Positions 1 to 9,568 of a DNA stretch of 64,000 nucleotides are shown one piece after another; position 1 is the first letter of the stretch, and every line of letters starts with the position of its first letter. Below the pieces are notes generated by a model that was not told the DNA's origin, did no database searches, and saw nothing but the letters and a program-made list of their open reading frames with translations. The stretch lies in contig NZ_CP129970.2 of assembly GCF_030503895.2 (NCBI RefSeq), forward strand, positions 62,001-126,000. Reading direction: 5' to 3'. Made by a program: the position numbers and the translations under genes. Source of the DNA: Marivirga arenosa. Lineage in GTDB: Bacteria > Bacteroidota > Bacteroidia > Cytophagales > Cyclobacteriaceae.

Positions 1-1733
1 GGATAAATTCCTGCCGTGTATGGAAATTCACCGGGTACATTTTCTTGTAAATTCCAACGTAAAAGATCACCCCAACTCTTATACTTTGGAAGTGATACTT
101 TCGGAATCTGCGAATGAGATAATGATTCGGTATGCGTTTGAATCTTAATCTCTTTATCCCTTACCTTAAATGAATAAATTGGGTCTTTATACTTTTGAAC
201 CTTATCGCCCCATTCTTCAATTAATAATTTGTTCTTAGGGTCGAAATTAAGCTCTTCTTTAGCATAGGCTTCTTCCAGACCTTTAATCAATCGATCTTTA
301 TCCTCAAGATCTGATTCTTTTAAAGTATCAATAGACTTTCTATAACCGTATAATTTATCGGCTACAGCAGCCTGATCTTCCACCCATTGATCGTAACCTC
401 TGTTATTTTCAGAAATCTCAGACAAATAACGAGTTCTATTTGGTGGAATGATGAATACCTTTTCAGACATCTCATCTGTAATTTCAAAAGTAGATTTCAA
501 ATCAGCACCTGATTTTTCTACTACCTTATCCATTAAGGTTTTGTATAAGGAATTAGTCCCTGGATCGTTAAACTGAGAAGCAATTGTACCATAAACTGGC
601 ATATCATCTACTTTTGCATCCCATAGCCCATGGTTTCTTTGGTATTGTTTCTTTACATCCCTCAAAGCATCTAAAGCCCCACGCTTATCGAATTTGTTTA
701 AAGCGATGATGTCCGCGAAATCCAGCATATCAATTTTTTCCAATTGAGTTGCTGCTCCATACTCTGGTGTCATCACATACAAAGAGGCATCAGAATGATC
801 TAATATTTGAGTATCAGACTGACCAATCCCAGAAGTCTCCAAAATAATTAAATCAAATTGAGCGGCTTTTAATATAGACACCGCATCTTTCACGTATTTG
901 GAAATAGAAAGATTACTCTGACGAGTCGCTAATGAACGCATGTACACTCTTTCGTGATTAATCGCATTCATTCTAATTCTATCTCCTAATAAAGCACCAC
1001 CTGTCTTACGCTTTGAAGGATCAACTGAGATGATCCCTATATTTTTATCTTTAAAATCAATTAAAAACCTTCTTACCAATTCATCTACCAATGAGGATTT
1101 ACCGGCTCCACCAGTACCCGTTATTCCTAAAACTGGTACAGAAAGGTCCTTCGCTTTTTCTCGTATTTTTTCTAGTTCAGCATTGGAAGCATCCGGAAAG
1201 TTTTCAGCAGCAGATATTAATCTGGCAATTGCCTTCACATCCTTTTTATCGATTCTTCCTACTTCACCATTTAAATTCTCCCCTGTTGGGTAATCACTTT
1301 GTTTTACTAAATCATTGATCATCCCTTGCAATCCCATCTCACGACCGTCATCAGGAGAATAAATTCTGGCAATTCCATAATCATGAAGCTCTTTAATCTC
1401 TTCAGGAAGGATAACTCCTCCTCCACCTCCAAAGATTTTTATATGGCTTGCTCCCTTTTCCTTTAATAAGTCATACATGTATTTGAAATACTCAGTATGT
1501 CCACCTTGGTATGATGTCATTGCGATAGCTTGAGCATCTTCCTGTATAGCCGTGTTCACAACTTCTTCTACCGATCGGTCATGACCTAAATGAATTACTT
1601 CACAGCCAGTAGATTGTATGATTCTACGCATCACGTTGATGGCAGCATCGTGACCATCAAAAAGTGAGGCAGCCGTTACAATACGGACATTATTTTTAGG
1701 TTTATAAGGAGCTTCAGTTTTATATGCAGACAT
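1..1733 (-). CDS. icmF: Fused isobutyryl-CoA mutase (IcmF), 3' end beyond window
   Basis: The reading frame starts at ATG 1733 and stays open to the window edge, giving 577 codons of a protein whose family is about 1,100 residues long. The order seen is a B12-binding domain first (D26-G-H28, the base-off cobalamin ligand His), then a MeaB-like G-protein domain with a P-loop near residue 210 (GTGGAGKSS), then the linker leading to the mutase domain. This B12 / GTPase / mutase order is diagnostic of IcmF, which interconverts isobutyryl-CoA and n-butyryl-CoA (some members act on isovaleryl/pivalyl-CoA) and carries its own chaperone GTPase. It should be cytoplasmic and serve branched-chain acyl-CoA metabolism. 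The 11-mer AAACGACTAAA sits just before the start codon and recurs at two other catabolic genes here. The mutase domain itself is outside the window. Confidence 0.93.
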   Translation of the reverse strand, partial: MSAYKTEAPYKPKNNVRIVTAASLFDGHDAAINVMRRIIQSTGCEVIHLGHDRSVEEVVNTAIQEDAQAIAMTSYQGGHTEYFKYMYDLLKEKGASHIKIFGGGGGVILPEEIKELHDYGIARIYSPDDGREMGLQGMINDLVKQSDYPTGENLNGEVGRIDKKDVKAIARLISAAENFPDASNAELEKIREKAKDLSVPVLGITGTGGAGKSSLVDELVRRFLIDFKDKNIGIISVDPSKRKTGGALLGDRIRMNAINHERVYMRSLATRQSNLSISKYVKDAVSILKAAQFDLIILETSGIGQSDTQILDHSDASLYVMTPEYGAATQLEKIDMLDFADIIALNKFDKRGALDALRDVKKQYQRNHGLWDAKVDDMPVYGTIASQFNDPGTNSLYKTLMDKVVEKSGADLKSTFEITDEMSEKVFIIPPNRTRYLSEISENNRGYDQWVEDQAAVADKLYGYRKSIDTLKESDLEDKDRLIKGLEEAYAKEELNFDPKNKLLIEEWGDKVQKYKDPIYSFKVRDKEIKIQTHTESLSHSQIPKVSLPKYKSWGDLLRWNLQENVPGEFPYTAGIY

Positions 1734-1736
1734 ATT

Positions 1737-1747
1737 TTTAGTCGTTT
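1737..1747 (-). promoter_or_regulatory. AAACGACTAAA start-site motif, copy 1 (icmF)
   Basis: The minus strand reads AAACGACTAAA ending 3 bases before the icmF ATG. Identical 11-mers lie at the starts of hutU (4177-4187) and the acyl-CoA carboxylase beta gene (11197-11207), all on the minus strand. Whether it is a translation-initiation element, a regulator site or coincidence cannot be told from sequence alone. Confidence 0.35.
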
Positions 1748-2026
1748 ATTTCCAAGTACGAAATTACAATAATTAAGCTAAAGATTAAAGCTATTACCGA
1801 ACATTCGTTAGGTATGAATAATCCAAAAATTATATTTTAAACTACCTATAAAAGGCTTAGTTAATGATAGGTAAATTATAAGCTTACCAAGCTTTTATTT
1901 GCTATAAAAATCATAACACAGCCCTCTATTAACAAATGATAATATCTGTGAATCAGAATATTGCTTAATTTTATAAGCTATAAAATCAAATTATAAACAT
2001 CGAACAAATCATTCTGTTATTTAATT

Positions 2027-2464
2027 ATGAGATATTTAATTATTACGAGTCTATTATTTATTTACAGCAATCTTTCAATGGCACAAATAAAACAAATTGA
2101 AGACTTTAAATGGAAAAATAGAGTATTGGTGATTTATTCAAATGAATATTCCACTTCTCTATTAGATTCACAATCAGAAGAAATAAAAAGTGATTTAGAA
2201 GAATTTAAGGTAAGAGATTTAATAGTTTTAATATTAGAAGACGAAATAGTTAAGTCCCTAAACCTTAAAAAGGAGCAATACTTGAATTATGAACAGATTT
2301 TGGAAAGATTGAATGTTAATTCAGAAGATGGTTATCAAAATATATTAATAGGTAAAGATGGGGGAATTAAAATGAGAAAAGACCAGCCTATCAAAAATGA
2401 AAAGCTATTTGCTACTATTGACGCTATGCCGATGAGAAAAAGAGAAATGAAAGATAAAAACTAA
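2027..2464 (+). CDS. Exported DUF4174-type protein
   Basis: This 145-residue protein has a short signal peptide (hydrophobic residues 3-17, ending S-M-A-Q) and so is probably periplasmic. The body carries the pattern typical of DUF4174 proteins: an early W-K-N-R-V-L-V-I strand, a central I-G-K-D-G-G segment near residue 107 and a closing D-A-M-P-M-R motif near residue 132. The fold is thought to be thioredoxin-like, but no CxxC redox pair is present. Function is unknown. It stands alone, divergent from icmF across 293 bases in which I see no clear promoter box or other gene, and it converges on hutU through a shared terminator. Confidence 0.75.
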   Translation: MRYLIITSLLFIYSNLSMAQIKQIEDFKWKNRVLVIYSNEYSTSLLDSQSEEIKSDLEEFKVRDLIVLILEDEIVKSLNLKKEQYLNYEQILERLNVNSEDGYQNILIGKDGGIKMRKDQPIKNEKLFATIDAMPMRKREMKDKN

Positions 2465-2476
2465 ATAATATACAAA

Positions 2477-2509
2477 ATACCGGTCAGGTTTAAATAACCT
2501 GACCGGTAT
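2477..2509. terminator. Bidirectional terminator between DUF4174 gene and hutU
   Basis: A perfect 14-bp inverted repeat (arms 2477-2490 and 2496-2509, beginning ATACCGGTCAGG) with a 5-base TAAAT loop lies between two convergent genes. It is GC-richer than its surroundings. A short T-run follows it only on the minus strand, so it probably terminates hutU best. Confidence 0.8.
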
Positions 2510-2517
2510 AGAACCAC

Positions 2518-4191
2518 CTACTCCAATCTTTCTTTTAAATCCAGTTTATGCTTTCTAGCAGTATCCTTGGCAATGTCATAACCAGCATCTGCATGTCTAA
2601 TAACCCCCATTCCTGGGTCATTATGTAAAACTCTCTTTAATCTCTTTTGTGCATCATCAGTACCATCCGCTACGATTACCATTCCTGCATGGATAGAATA
2701 CCCCATACCCACACCACCACCATGATGCAACGAAACCCAACTAGCACCACCCGCAGTATTGACTAATGCATTTAATAATGGCCAGTCAGCTACAGCATCC
2801 GAACCATCCAACATGGCTTCTGTTTCTCTGTTTGGAGAAGCGACTGATCCAGTATCTAAATGATCACGTCCAATTACAATAGGAGCTTTAACTTTTCCTT
2901 CCTTCACTAATTTATTGAATGCTAAGCCAGCCTTTTCTCTTTCTCCTTGTCCTAACCAACAGATTCTAGAAGGAAGCCCTTGGAATGATATTCTATCCTG
3001 AGCCATATCCATCCAACGCATTAAAGATTCATTTTCAGGAAATAATTCTTTAATAACTCTGTCTGTTTCTGCTATGTCAGCCGGATCACCCGATAAGGCA
3101 GCCCATCTGAAAGGCCCTTTCCCTTCACAGAACAGTGGACGAATGTAAGCCGGAACAAATCCTGGGAAATCAAATGCATTTTTTAGGCCTTTTTCAAAAG
3201 CTCTAGCTCTTAAGTTATTCCCATAATCAAAAGTGATAGATCCTGATTTTTGAAGTTCAAGCATCAGTTCTACATGTCTGTACATTGACTCATATGACAA
3301 TTCCTCATATTTATCAGGATTTTGCTCTCTTAGAACATTTGATTCTTCTAAACTTATTTGGTGTGGTATATATCCAATTAAAGGATCATGAGCTGAAGTC
3401 TGATCAGTCAATACATCGGGGGTAATCCCTCTCTCGATTAGTCTTTCTAATAAATGTACTGCATTACACGGAACTCCAATTGAAACTCTTTCTTGATTCT
3501 TCTTCGCCTCCAATGCTCTATCAATTGCAGCATCCATATCTTCAATTGACTCATCTAAATATTTTGTAGAAAGCCTTTTGTCAATTCTCCACTGTTCCAC
3601 CTCAGCTACTAAACAAACTCCATCATTCATGGTAACGGCAAGAGGTTGAGCTCCTCCCATTCCACCTAATCCGGCAGTTACGGTTAAGGTTCCTTTAAGG
3701 CTACCATTGAAATCTTTATTGGCTATTGCTGCAAATGTTTCATAAGTCCCTTGCACAATACCCTGCGAACCAATATAAATCCAGCTACCAGCCGTCATCT
3801 GGCCGTACATCATCAATCCTTTTTTCTCTAATTCATCAAAATGCTTCCAATTTGCCCAATTAGGCACTAGTTGAGAATTAGAAATCAATACTTTAGGAGC
3901 ATCTTTATGGGTAGGTAAAATCCCGACAGGCTTTCCTGATTGAACGATTAAAGTTTCATCCTCCTCTAAATCTTTAAGTGCTTTAATGATCAAATCTAAA
4001 GATTCGAAATTTCTTGCTGCCTTACCTCTACCCCCGTAAACAATTAAATCTTCAGGTCTTTCGGCCACCTCAGGGTCTAGATTATTTAACAACATACGCA
4101 ATGCTGCTTCTTGTACCCACCCTTTACAGTTGAGTTTGCTGCCGGTAGGTGTTTTGTAAGTTTCCGGATTGTATTTTTTAGTCGTTTCCAT
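2518..4191 (-). CDS. hutU: Urocanate hydratase (urocanase)
   Basis: Catalyses hydration of urocanate to 4-imidazolone-5-propionate, the second step of histidine degradation, using NAD+ as a tightly bound electrophile. The 557-residue length is normal. Seen in the sequence are the early block [20 protein letters not shown], the NAD-binding loop [11 protein letters not shown] near residue 170, and the catalytic Cys411 within [11 protein letters not shown], matching the active-site Cys of the Pseudomonas enzyme. The ATG at 4191 is the only sensible start, since the next Met lies inside the conserved block. No hutH, hutI or hutG is next to it, so the pathway is scattered in this genome. The motif AAACGACTAAA overlaps codons 2-5. 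Confidence 0.97.
   Translation of the reverse strand: METTKKYNPETYKTPTGSKLNCKGWVQEAALRMLLNNLDPEVAERPEDLIVYGGRGKAARNFESLDLIIKALKDLEEDETLIVQSGKPVGILPTHKDAPKVLISNSQLVPNWANWKHFDELEKKGLMMYGQMTAGSWIYIGSQGIVQGTYETFAAIANKDFNGSLKGTLTVTAGLGGMGGAQPLAVTMNDGVCLVAEVEQWRIDKRLSTKYLDESIEDMDAAIDRALEAKKNQERVSIGVPCNAVHLLERLIERGITPDVLTDQTSAHDPLIGYIPHQISLEESNVLREQNPDKYEELSYESMYRHVELMLELQKSGSITFDYGNNLRARAFEKGLKNAFDFPGFVPAYIRPLFCEGKGPFRWAALSGDPADIAETDRVIKELFPENESLMRWMDMAQDRISFQGLPSRICWLGQGEREKAGLAFNKLVKEGKVKAPIVIGRDHLDTGSVASPNRETEAMLDGSDAVADWPLLNALVNTAGGASWVSLHHGGGVGMGYSIHAGMVIVADGTDDAQKRLKRVLHNDPGMGVIRHADAGYDIAKDTARKHKLDLKERLE
4177..4187 (-). promoter_or_regulatory. AAACGACTAAA start-site motif, copy 2 (inside hutU codons 2-5)
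   Basis: Same 11-mer as at the icmF and carboxylase-beta starts, here immediately downstream of the ATG rather than upstream. Its position inside the coding region makes a classical ribosome-binding role less likely for this copy. Confidence 0.3.
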
Positions 4192-4258
4192 AACTTTTAG
4201 TTCTGTTCAATCTTTCCAAATGTGAAATAGCTATAAATTCAACAAAAAGGCAAGTTTA

Positions 4259-5767
4259 TTATATTTTACTATCCTCTAGGGCTTCTGGATATCTATCTGC
4301 AAAGTTTACTTCTTTCCCATCTCTTTGTTGAAAAATCAATGATCTATTAAGCTGAGATAAATCCGAAACTCCTGAAGCCATAAACAGATCTAAGAAATCT
4401 TTGATAGTTTCCCCATGGTAATTTTTCACCCTTTTCCATTTATCTTCAACTACTAATCCTCTCATCCGTGAAGCATTATTGGTTGCAACTCCTGTAGGAC
4501 AAGTATTTTTATGACATTCCAAGGCTTGAATACATCCTAAGGCTAGCATCATACCTCTTGCAGAATTACATATATCGGCACCAAGGCAAAGTGCTTTAAA
4601 AATATCAAAACCATCAATGATTTTGCCTGAAGTAATGACTTTTATCTCATTTCTAAGATTGTATCGCATTAAGGTATCCACCACGAAAACCAAGGCATTT
4701 TCCCAAGGCATCCCTACATGATCAGAGAATATTATGGGTGCTGCGCCTGTACCTCCCTCTGCACCATCCACGGTTATGAAATCGGGGTAAATATTGGTTT
4801 CTTTTATTGCATCACATATGGATTCAAATTCATTCTTTCTGCCAATGCAAATTTTAAACCCAATAGGTTTTCCGTCTGAAAGCTCTCGAAGTTTACCAAT
4901 AAAAGCCATCATTTCAGTGTATGAGGAAAATGCTGTGTGACCAGGAGGAGACAAAACATCTGTATGGGGCTCCACTCCTCTAATTCTTGCAATTTCCTTT
5001 GAGTTTTTTTGTGCTGGTAATATCCCTCCATGTCCAGGCTTAGCACCCTGAGATAATTTTAATTCAATCATTTTCACTTCATCTCTCAGAGCAGTTTCTT
5101 TAAACTTTTCCTCTGAAAAGTTCCCTTCTTTATCTCTGCAGCCAAAATATGCAGTCCCTACCTGATATACAATATCTCCACCCATGAGGTGATAATTAGA
5201 AACGCTACCCTCACCTGTATTATGATAAAAACCTCCAGCTTTAGCACCTTTGTTAAGAGCCATAATAGCATTTTTACTTAATGAGCCGTAGCTCATTGCA
5301 GAAATATTAAATAAACTTGCTTCATATGGCTTAGAGCAATTTGCGCCCCCAATATTAACACGTGGAGCATCTTCTAATCTTTTACTAGGGAAAATTGAAT
5401 GAGTAGTCCACTCCATCTTTTCCCTTTGTAAATCATGTTCTGTTCCAAAAGGATGTGTATTATTTTGAAGTTTAGCCCTAGCATAAACATAACTTCTTTG
5501 GTTTCTGCTAAGTGGTTTACCGTCAACATCTGATTCAACAAAATATTGATGTATTTCTGGAGAGATCTCTTCAAACAAATATCTAAAATGTCCGATTATC
5601 GGAAAATTCCTCAAAATAGTATGCTTCTTTTGAGAAATATCATATATCCCAACTATTAACATAACTGAGCCTACTACTAATAGACTGGGAATCGGGAAAA
5701 AGATGATCAGGTAGGTTACAATAAAAAAAGCAATTATTGCAAAGATAAATTTTATTACTCTATGCAT
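4259..5767 (-). CDS. Membrane-tethered FMN-binding glutamate synthase family protein
   Basis: Residues 1-45 hold two hydrophobic segments that should anchor the protein in the inner membrane. The rest is a glutamate-synthase alpha-subunit-like FMN barrel: SMSYGSLS near residue 155, the KPGHGGILPA block, the FMN phosphate loop with DGAEGGTGAAP near 335, and the iron-sulfur cysteine cluster CHKNTCPTG near 415. It lacks the glutaminase (class II amidotransferase) domain and the C-terminal beta-helix of true GltB. Such stand-alone FMN_GltS proteins of about 500 residues are common in many bacteria, and their physiological substrate is not established, so I do not assign gltB. It is transcribed alone, with 67 bases before hutU. 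Confidence 0.88.
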   Translation of the reverse strand: MHRVIKFIFAIIAFFIVTYLIIFFPIPSLLVVGSVMLIVGIYDISQKKHTILRNFPIIGHFRYLFEEISPEIHQYFVESDVDGKPLSRNQRSYVYARAKLQNNTHPFGTEHDLQREKMEWTTHSIFPSKRLEDAPRVNIGGANCSKPYEASLFNISAMSYGSLSKNAIMALNKGAKAGGFYHNTGEGSVSNYHLMGGDIVYQVGTAYFGCRDKEGNFSEEKFKETALRDEVKMIELKLSQGAKPGHGGILPAQKNSKEIARIRGVEPHTDVLSPPGHTAFSSYTEMMAFIGKLRELSDGKPIGFKICIGRKNEFESICDAIKETNIYPDFITVDGAEGGTGAAPIIFSDHVGMPWENALVFVVDTLMRYNLRNEIKVITSGKIIDGFDIFKALCLGADICNSARGMMLALGCIQALECHKNTCPTGVATNNASRMRGLVVEDKWKRVKNYHGETIKDFLDLFMASGVSDLSQLNRSLIFQQRDGKEVNFADRYPEALEDSKI

Positions 5768-5892
5768 TTGATCTTGATTAAAAAATGAAATGTCTGAAAA
5801 GACAACTAAAATTTAATTTAAAGAATATAATAAAGTAATAAAATTGTGTAAGGAATAGTTTTCTATAATTTAAAAAAGTACTCTAGGATTAA

Positions 5893-6255
5893 TTAAAAAT
5901 CATCTCGGGACACCTCTAATTCAACATAAGCTACATCGCATATTGCACCGATAGGGGGCTGCTTTTTATTTACTCTTACTAATACTTTTATGGCTGAGTC
6001 ATTCTCTATTAAAATCTTTTTACCAATATGAAAAGCTAAGGTCTCCAGTAATTTCAGAGGTTTTTTCATAACCTCCTCGGTGGTTTTATATAGGGTTTCA
6101 TAGTTTAAGGTGCTCTCTAAATTATCATCCATTTTTTCAAACTTGGTATCCACTACCAAGTCAACCGAATAATGATTCCCTAATTTGTTTTCCTCAACAT
6201 AATAGCCATGATAGCCATAAAAAGTCATTCCTGACAATGCAACTTTCCCCTTCAT
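5893..6255 (-). CDS. folB: Dihydroneopterin aldolase
   Basis: Converts 7,8-dihydroneopterin to 6-hydroxymethyl-7,8-dihydropterin and glycolaldehyde in folate synthesis. The 120-residue length and pattern are standard: the opening L-x-G-M-x-F-Y-G-Y-H-G, the central LNYETLY block near residue 67, LLETLAFHIGKKI near 88 and a closing VRVNKKQPPI stretch that includes the catalytic Lys. It lies 14 bases downstream of the DivIVA-like gene and is probably co-transcribed with it. No other folate gene is nearby. Confidence 0.95.
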   Translation of the reverse strand: MKGKVALSGMTFYGYHGYYVEENKLGNHYSVDLVVDTKFEKMDDNLESTLNYETLYKTTEEVMKKPLKLLETLAFHIGKKILIENDSAIKVLVRVNKKQPPIGAICDVAYVELEVSRDDF

Positions 6256-6269
6256 AAAAAATACTGATT

Positions 6270-7019
6270 TTAATCGGCTGTTATTTCATCAAAGAAGGAA
6301 GTATCTTCTCCCCCACTTTCTTCATTTTTATTTTGTTGTTTTGGCTCTTCTGACTGATTAGTTTTTTCAGCCTTAGGTACTTTTGCTGCTTCATGTTTTA
6401 TAGAAGGTCTTTTAACTTCTTCCAATTCATATTCATCAGCATTTTGTATTTTCTTTACCGCCTTTCTGGCTCTTTTAAGATGAGTTTCAATATCAACATG
6501 TTGCATTCTGTCTTCAATCTTCTTCACTTTATCATTCAATCCAGTGCTAAGGTTTTTCAATTCTTCAATCACATTATCTCTGTGATTTTCTAGTTGTTTG
6601 AAGCCATCTGCAACCTCTTTTAATTCATCTTCTGTATCTTCTAATATTGCCTGTGCTTTATGGTTAGCATCTTCCACAATATCTTTTGCTCTTTGTTGAG
6701 CGTCTGACAACAATTTATCTGCTTTAATTTGGGTTTCCTTTAAATGAAGTTCCGCTGTTCTGTTGGCTTGGGTAATTACGTTGGCTCCGGTGTCTTCTGC
6801 CGTTTTCAAAGTTTTGTATAATGAGCTCTCCACTTGTCTCAACTTTTCTACTTCCTTTTCTGCTGCTTCCAATTTAAGTTTTAACTCCTTTTGAATGTCC
6901 ATTTCCCTCTCCCACTCTTGAGATAGAGAAGCTAAAAATGCTTTGACATCATCTTTATCATAGCCTCTAAAGCCTTTTTCAAATTCTTTTTGTCTTATTT
7001 CTAAAGGAGTAATCTTCAT
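6270..7019 (-). CDS. DivIVA-domain coiled-coil protein
   Basis: The first 40 residues match the DivIVA/GpsB N-terminal membrane-curvature domain (ITPLEIRQKEFEKGFRGYD, then DVKAFLASL). Residues 30-175 are almost uninterrupted coiled coil rich in E, K, A and L. The tail (about 190-249) is low-complexity, acidic and K/E/Q-rich, ending in D-E-I-T-A-D. DivIVA proteins are best known from Gram-positive bacteria as polar or septal scaffolds; homologues occur in Bacteroidota but are little studied. Length 249 is in the family range. Placement upstream of folB suggests co-transcription rather than a shared function. Confidence 0.9.
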   Translation of the reverse strand: MKITPLEIRQKEFEKGFRGYDKDDVKAFLASLSQEWEREMDIQKELKLKLEAAEKEVEKLRQVESSLYKTLKTAEDTGANVITQANRTAELHLKETQIKADKLLSDAQQRAKDIVEDANHKAQAILEDTEDELKEVADGFKQLENHRDNVIEELKNLSTGLNDKVKKIEDRMQHVDIETHLKRARKAVKKIQNADEYELEEVKRPSIKHEAAKVPKAEKTNQSEEPKQQNKNEESGGEDTSFFDEITAD

Positions 7020-7126
7020 TTTACTATCTGTTGATTATTGTAATAACGCATAAAACCAGCTAATGTCTTAATGCTAAGAAAAGTATTTCACTTTTTCAAG
7101 ATATAAATATACAGGGATATTTTTGA

Positions 7127-8041
7127 TTAATTCATCTGTATATCCCAAATTGATATGGTGTGATCATCACTAACACTTACCAGTTGATCATTATAATCCG
7201 TCCAATATAATTTATTAACGGATGTTGCATGACCTGCATGCCTAGCTTTATCAATAACTTTCAAGAGCTTAAATGACTGTGCATCCCAAATTTTTATACT
7301 TTTATCCATACTACAGGTAGAAAAGTACTTACCATCTGACCGGAAACTAATATTGTTGATTGCATACATATGGGCGACTATTGATTCAACCAAAATATAA
7401 TCAGATTGCGCATCCCATATTTTTAGATGTGCATCACGACCAGCGCTTAACAATAACTTTCCATCCCTAGAATACTGAATTGTAAATACTGAATTATCAT
7501 GGGCTTTTATTTCCTTTTTTAAGCGCCAATCAGTAGAAGATAAAACCTTAATCGTATTATCACTTAAGCCTAAGGCTACTTCTTTTTGATTAGGGTGAAC
7601 AGCAATGGTTCTAATGCTTTTATCCGAAATTTGAAGCTTTGCAATGGTAGATAAATCCTTCAAATCAGATAATATTAACTGACCATCACCACAGGCGCTC
7701 AGGATAATATTATCAATTACTTTAATATCAAATATAGCTTCATCAGTTATTTTAGAAGATTTCACCTCTTGTTTATTCTCAACATCTATTAAATGAATAC
7801 CTTCATAATTATGGCCTACCAACAAATGATTGGTATTTCTCAGATAATGTAAAGCGTATACAGAATTATTGACTTTTGCTACCATTTGACCTAATTCTGG
7901 ATCTTTTAAATCCCATAAAGCCACAATCCCATCTCCGCCAGCAGAGAAAAATTGATTATTTTGGGCTGCTGGTTCCACTACATATAGGCAATCTTTATGT
8001 CCTGTTAGGCTTTGTACTTTTTCTACATTAATTTTAGGCAT
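7127..8041 (-). CDS. WD40 repeat protein (seven-blade propeller)
   Basis: The 304-residue protein has no signal peptide or membrane segment. It is built from about seven WD40 repeats of roughly 40 residues, with recognisable endings such as G-D-G-I-V-A-L-W-D, GRDAHLKIWD, MDKSIKIWD and DDHTISIWDIQ. The closing blade at the C-terminus suggests a complete cytoplasmic propeller acting as a binding platform. No enzymatic domain is attached. It starts 16 bases from the divergent phosphopantetheinyl transferase gene, so the two must share a very compact control region. The partner or process served is unknown. Confidence 0.9.
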   Translation of the reverse strand: MPKINVEKVQSLTGHKDCLYVVEPAAQNNQFFSAGGDGIVALWDLKDPELGQMVAKVNNSVYALHYLRNTNHLLVGHNYEGIHLIDVENKQEVKSSKITDEAIFDIKVIDNIILSACGDGQLILSDLKDLSTIAKLQISDKSIRTIAVHPNQKEVALGLSDNTIKVLSSTDWRLKKEIKAHDNSVFTIQYSRDGKLLLSAGRDAHLKIWDAQSDYILVESIVAHMYAINNISFRSDGKYFSTCSMDKSIKIWDAQSFKLLKVIDKARHAGHATSVNKLYWTDYNDQLVSVSDDHTISIWDIQMN

Positions 8042-8057
8042 ACTGTAAAGTTACGAG

Positions 8058-8693
8058 ATGGCATTAGAATATATAAAACAAATAAACGATAAAGTTCACC
8101 TAGCTGTTTGGAAAATTGAGGAAGATATAGACTTCTATCAAAGAAACATTGTTTTAAGCCCAACTGATGTTAATATTCTTGCTGAGACAACTCACCCTGA
8201 AAAAAGATTAGAATTCTTAGCTGGTAGAATGTTGTGTAAAACTGTATTACATTCATTAAAAATAACTGATCAGCCTATATATAGAAATGAATTCGGGAAA
8301 CCTGTAATACCTGATTCAGAGTATAATATTTCACTTTCTCACACTGAAAATTATATAGCTGCTGCCGTAGGATTTAAAATAGAAGTGGGTATTGATATTG
8401 AAAAACCAAAGGCCAAAATGGCAAAAATTGCCCCAAGACTTTATACTGATGAGGAAATGGAATATTGTAATGCTGACTTGGTGAAATATTCCAAAATGTG
8501 GTCTGCCAAGGAAGTATTGTATAAGTTGTTTATGAAACGTGAATTAAATTTTAAAGACAACTTAAAAGTAAAACCACTCAAAAAAGACTGGACTCTAATG
8601 AGTGGTTCTATTAATAAAGATGATTTCTTTAAAGAATACGAATTAGCTTTTTACAAATTGGAGGAGTATTTTATTTGCTTAAATGTGAACTAA
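8058..8693 (+). CDS. 4'-phosphopantetheinyl transferase superfamily protein
   Basis: Transfers 4'-phosphopantetheine from CoA to a conserved serine of carrier proteins. The 211-residue protein has the Sfp/AcpT-type signatures: FLAGRMLCK near residue 55, SLSHTENYIAAAVG near 93, VGIDIEKP near 111 (Mg2+-binding Asp/Glu) and W-S-A-K-E-V-L-Y-K near 152. The length is close to the Sfp type, so it could serve either fatty-acid ACP or a secondary-metabolism carrier. The stop codon overlaps the stop of the convergent downstream gene by 3 bases. Confidence 0.92.
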   Translation: MALEYIKQINDKVHLAVWKIEEDIDFYQRNIVLSPTDVNILAETTHPEKRLEFLAGRMLCKTVLHSLKITDQPIYRNEFGKPVIPDSEYNISLSHTENYIAAAVGFKIEVGIDIEKPKAKMAKIAPRLYTDEEMEYCNADLVKYSKMWSAKEVLYKLFMKRELNFKDNLKVKPLKKDWTLMSGSINKDDFFKEYELAFYKLEEYFICLNVN

Positions 8694-9556
8694 AGCCCTA
8701 AAGCATCGAAATCAATTCCACCGGAAACTTCTATTAGCAATTCTTTAATTTCATCAGCTTTTTGATGATCATCCAATTTCTCATATGCCATGATAAGGTT
8801 ACGTAACACACGCTTTATGATATCTTCATTTGAGCATGGTTCGTAATAAATTGGCTTTGGCGTTAAGTTTAAATTTGCCAAATAATTATCAATATCTTTT
8901 TTTGAGAAAATTAGCCCTCTATTAAATGCATTTATGTAAAACTGAGTTTCTTCAGATTTATAGGTTACAATAAACAGATTTGGCAAATTTACCCCATAAA
9001 TAGGCATCCCTAACTTTTCAGCAACAAGCATATATATGACTGATAGAGATATCGGGTTACCTTTTTTACTCTCTAATACTGACTTTAAAAAAGAGTTATT
9101 TGGTGAATGGAAATTTTTTGTGTTCGCTCGGAATTTTAATTTCGAAAACAAAGCACTATTTATAATTTTCACCTGATCATAAGGATGAAGATCTTCTTTC
9201 AGCTCCACCCATATATCATAATATATTTGTTCTACTTCTTTATTTAATTCATTTAAATCAGTATCAGGATATTGATACAAGGAAATGAGCCACATGCCTT
9301 CAAGCAAGCTTTCTGCACCACCTTCTTTCCAATCCTTTAGCTTTTCCTTCAGCTGTGAAAATTGAAGATTATGAATCATATCTTCAATTTTCCTTTGTAC
9401 ATTAGGATCAAAGCTATTTTCCCACTGCTCTTCCAGATATGGGATAATATCGCTTCCAAGAGACATTATCTTTCCTTCAACATGAGAGCTTATCTCCTGA
9501 TCATCGTCTTCTAAAAGAGATACTAAAGCTTTGAATTCTTTCTTATCTAAATCCAA
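8690..9556 (-). CDS. SirB1/transglutaminase-like family protein
   Basis: 288 residues, no signal peptide. The N-terminal third is helical and resembles a HEAT-like region (EDDDQEISSHVEGKIMSLG). The centre carries the SirB1-type block KKGNPISLSVIYMLVAEKLGMP followed by YGVNLPNLFIVTY, and the tail (LIMAYEKLDDHQKADEIKEL) looks like a single TPR helix pair. The Cys-His-Asp triad of true transglutaminases is not visible: the expected Cys is Ser and the His position reads Leu. It is therefore probably a non-catalytic member. It follows the carboxylase beta gene by 12 bases and is likely co-transcribed with it. Function unknown. Confidence 0.8.
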   Translation of the reverse strand: MDLDKKEFKALVSLLEDDDQEISSHVEGKIMSLGSDIIPYLEEQWENSFDPNVQRKIEDMIHNLQFSQLKEKLKDWKEGGAESLLEGMWLISLYQYPDTDLNELNKEVEQIYYDIWVELKEDLHPYDQVKIINSALFSKLKFRANTKNFHSPNNSFLKSVLESKKGNPISLSVIYMLVAEKLGMPIYGVNLPNLFIVTYKSEETQFYINAFNRGLIFSKKDIDNYLANLNLTPKPIYYEPCSNEDIIKRVLRNLIMAYEKLDDHQKADEIKELLIEVSGGIDFDALGL

Positions 9557-9568
9557 TATTTATCTAAT

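Noticed and set aside
1030-1318. Two overlapping plus-strand frames near the left end
   Set aside because: They are shadows of the minus-strand icmF coding region.
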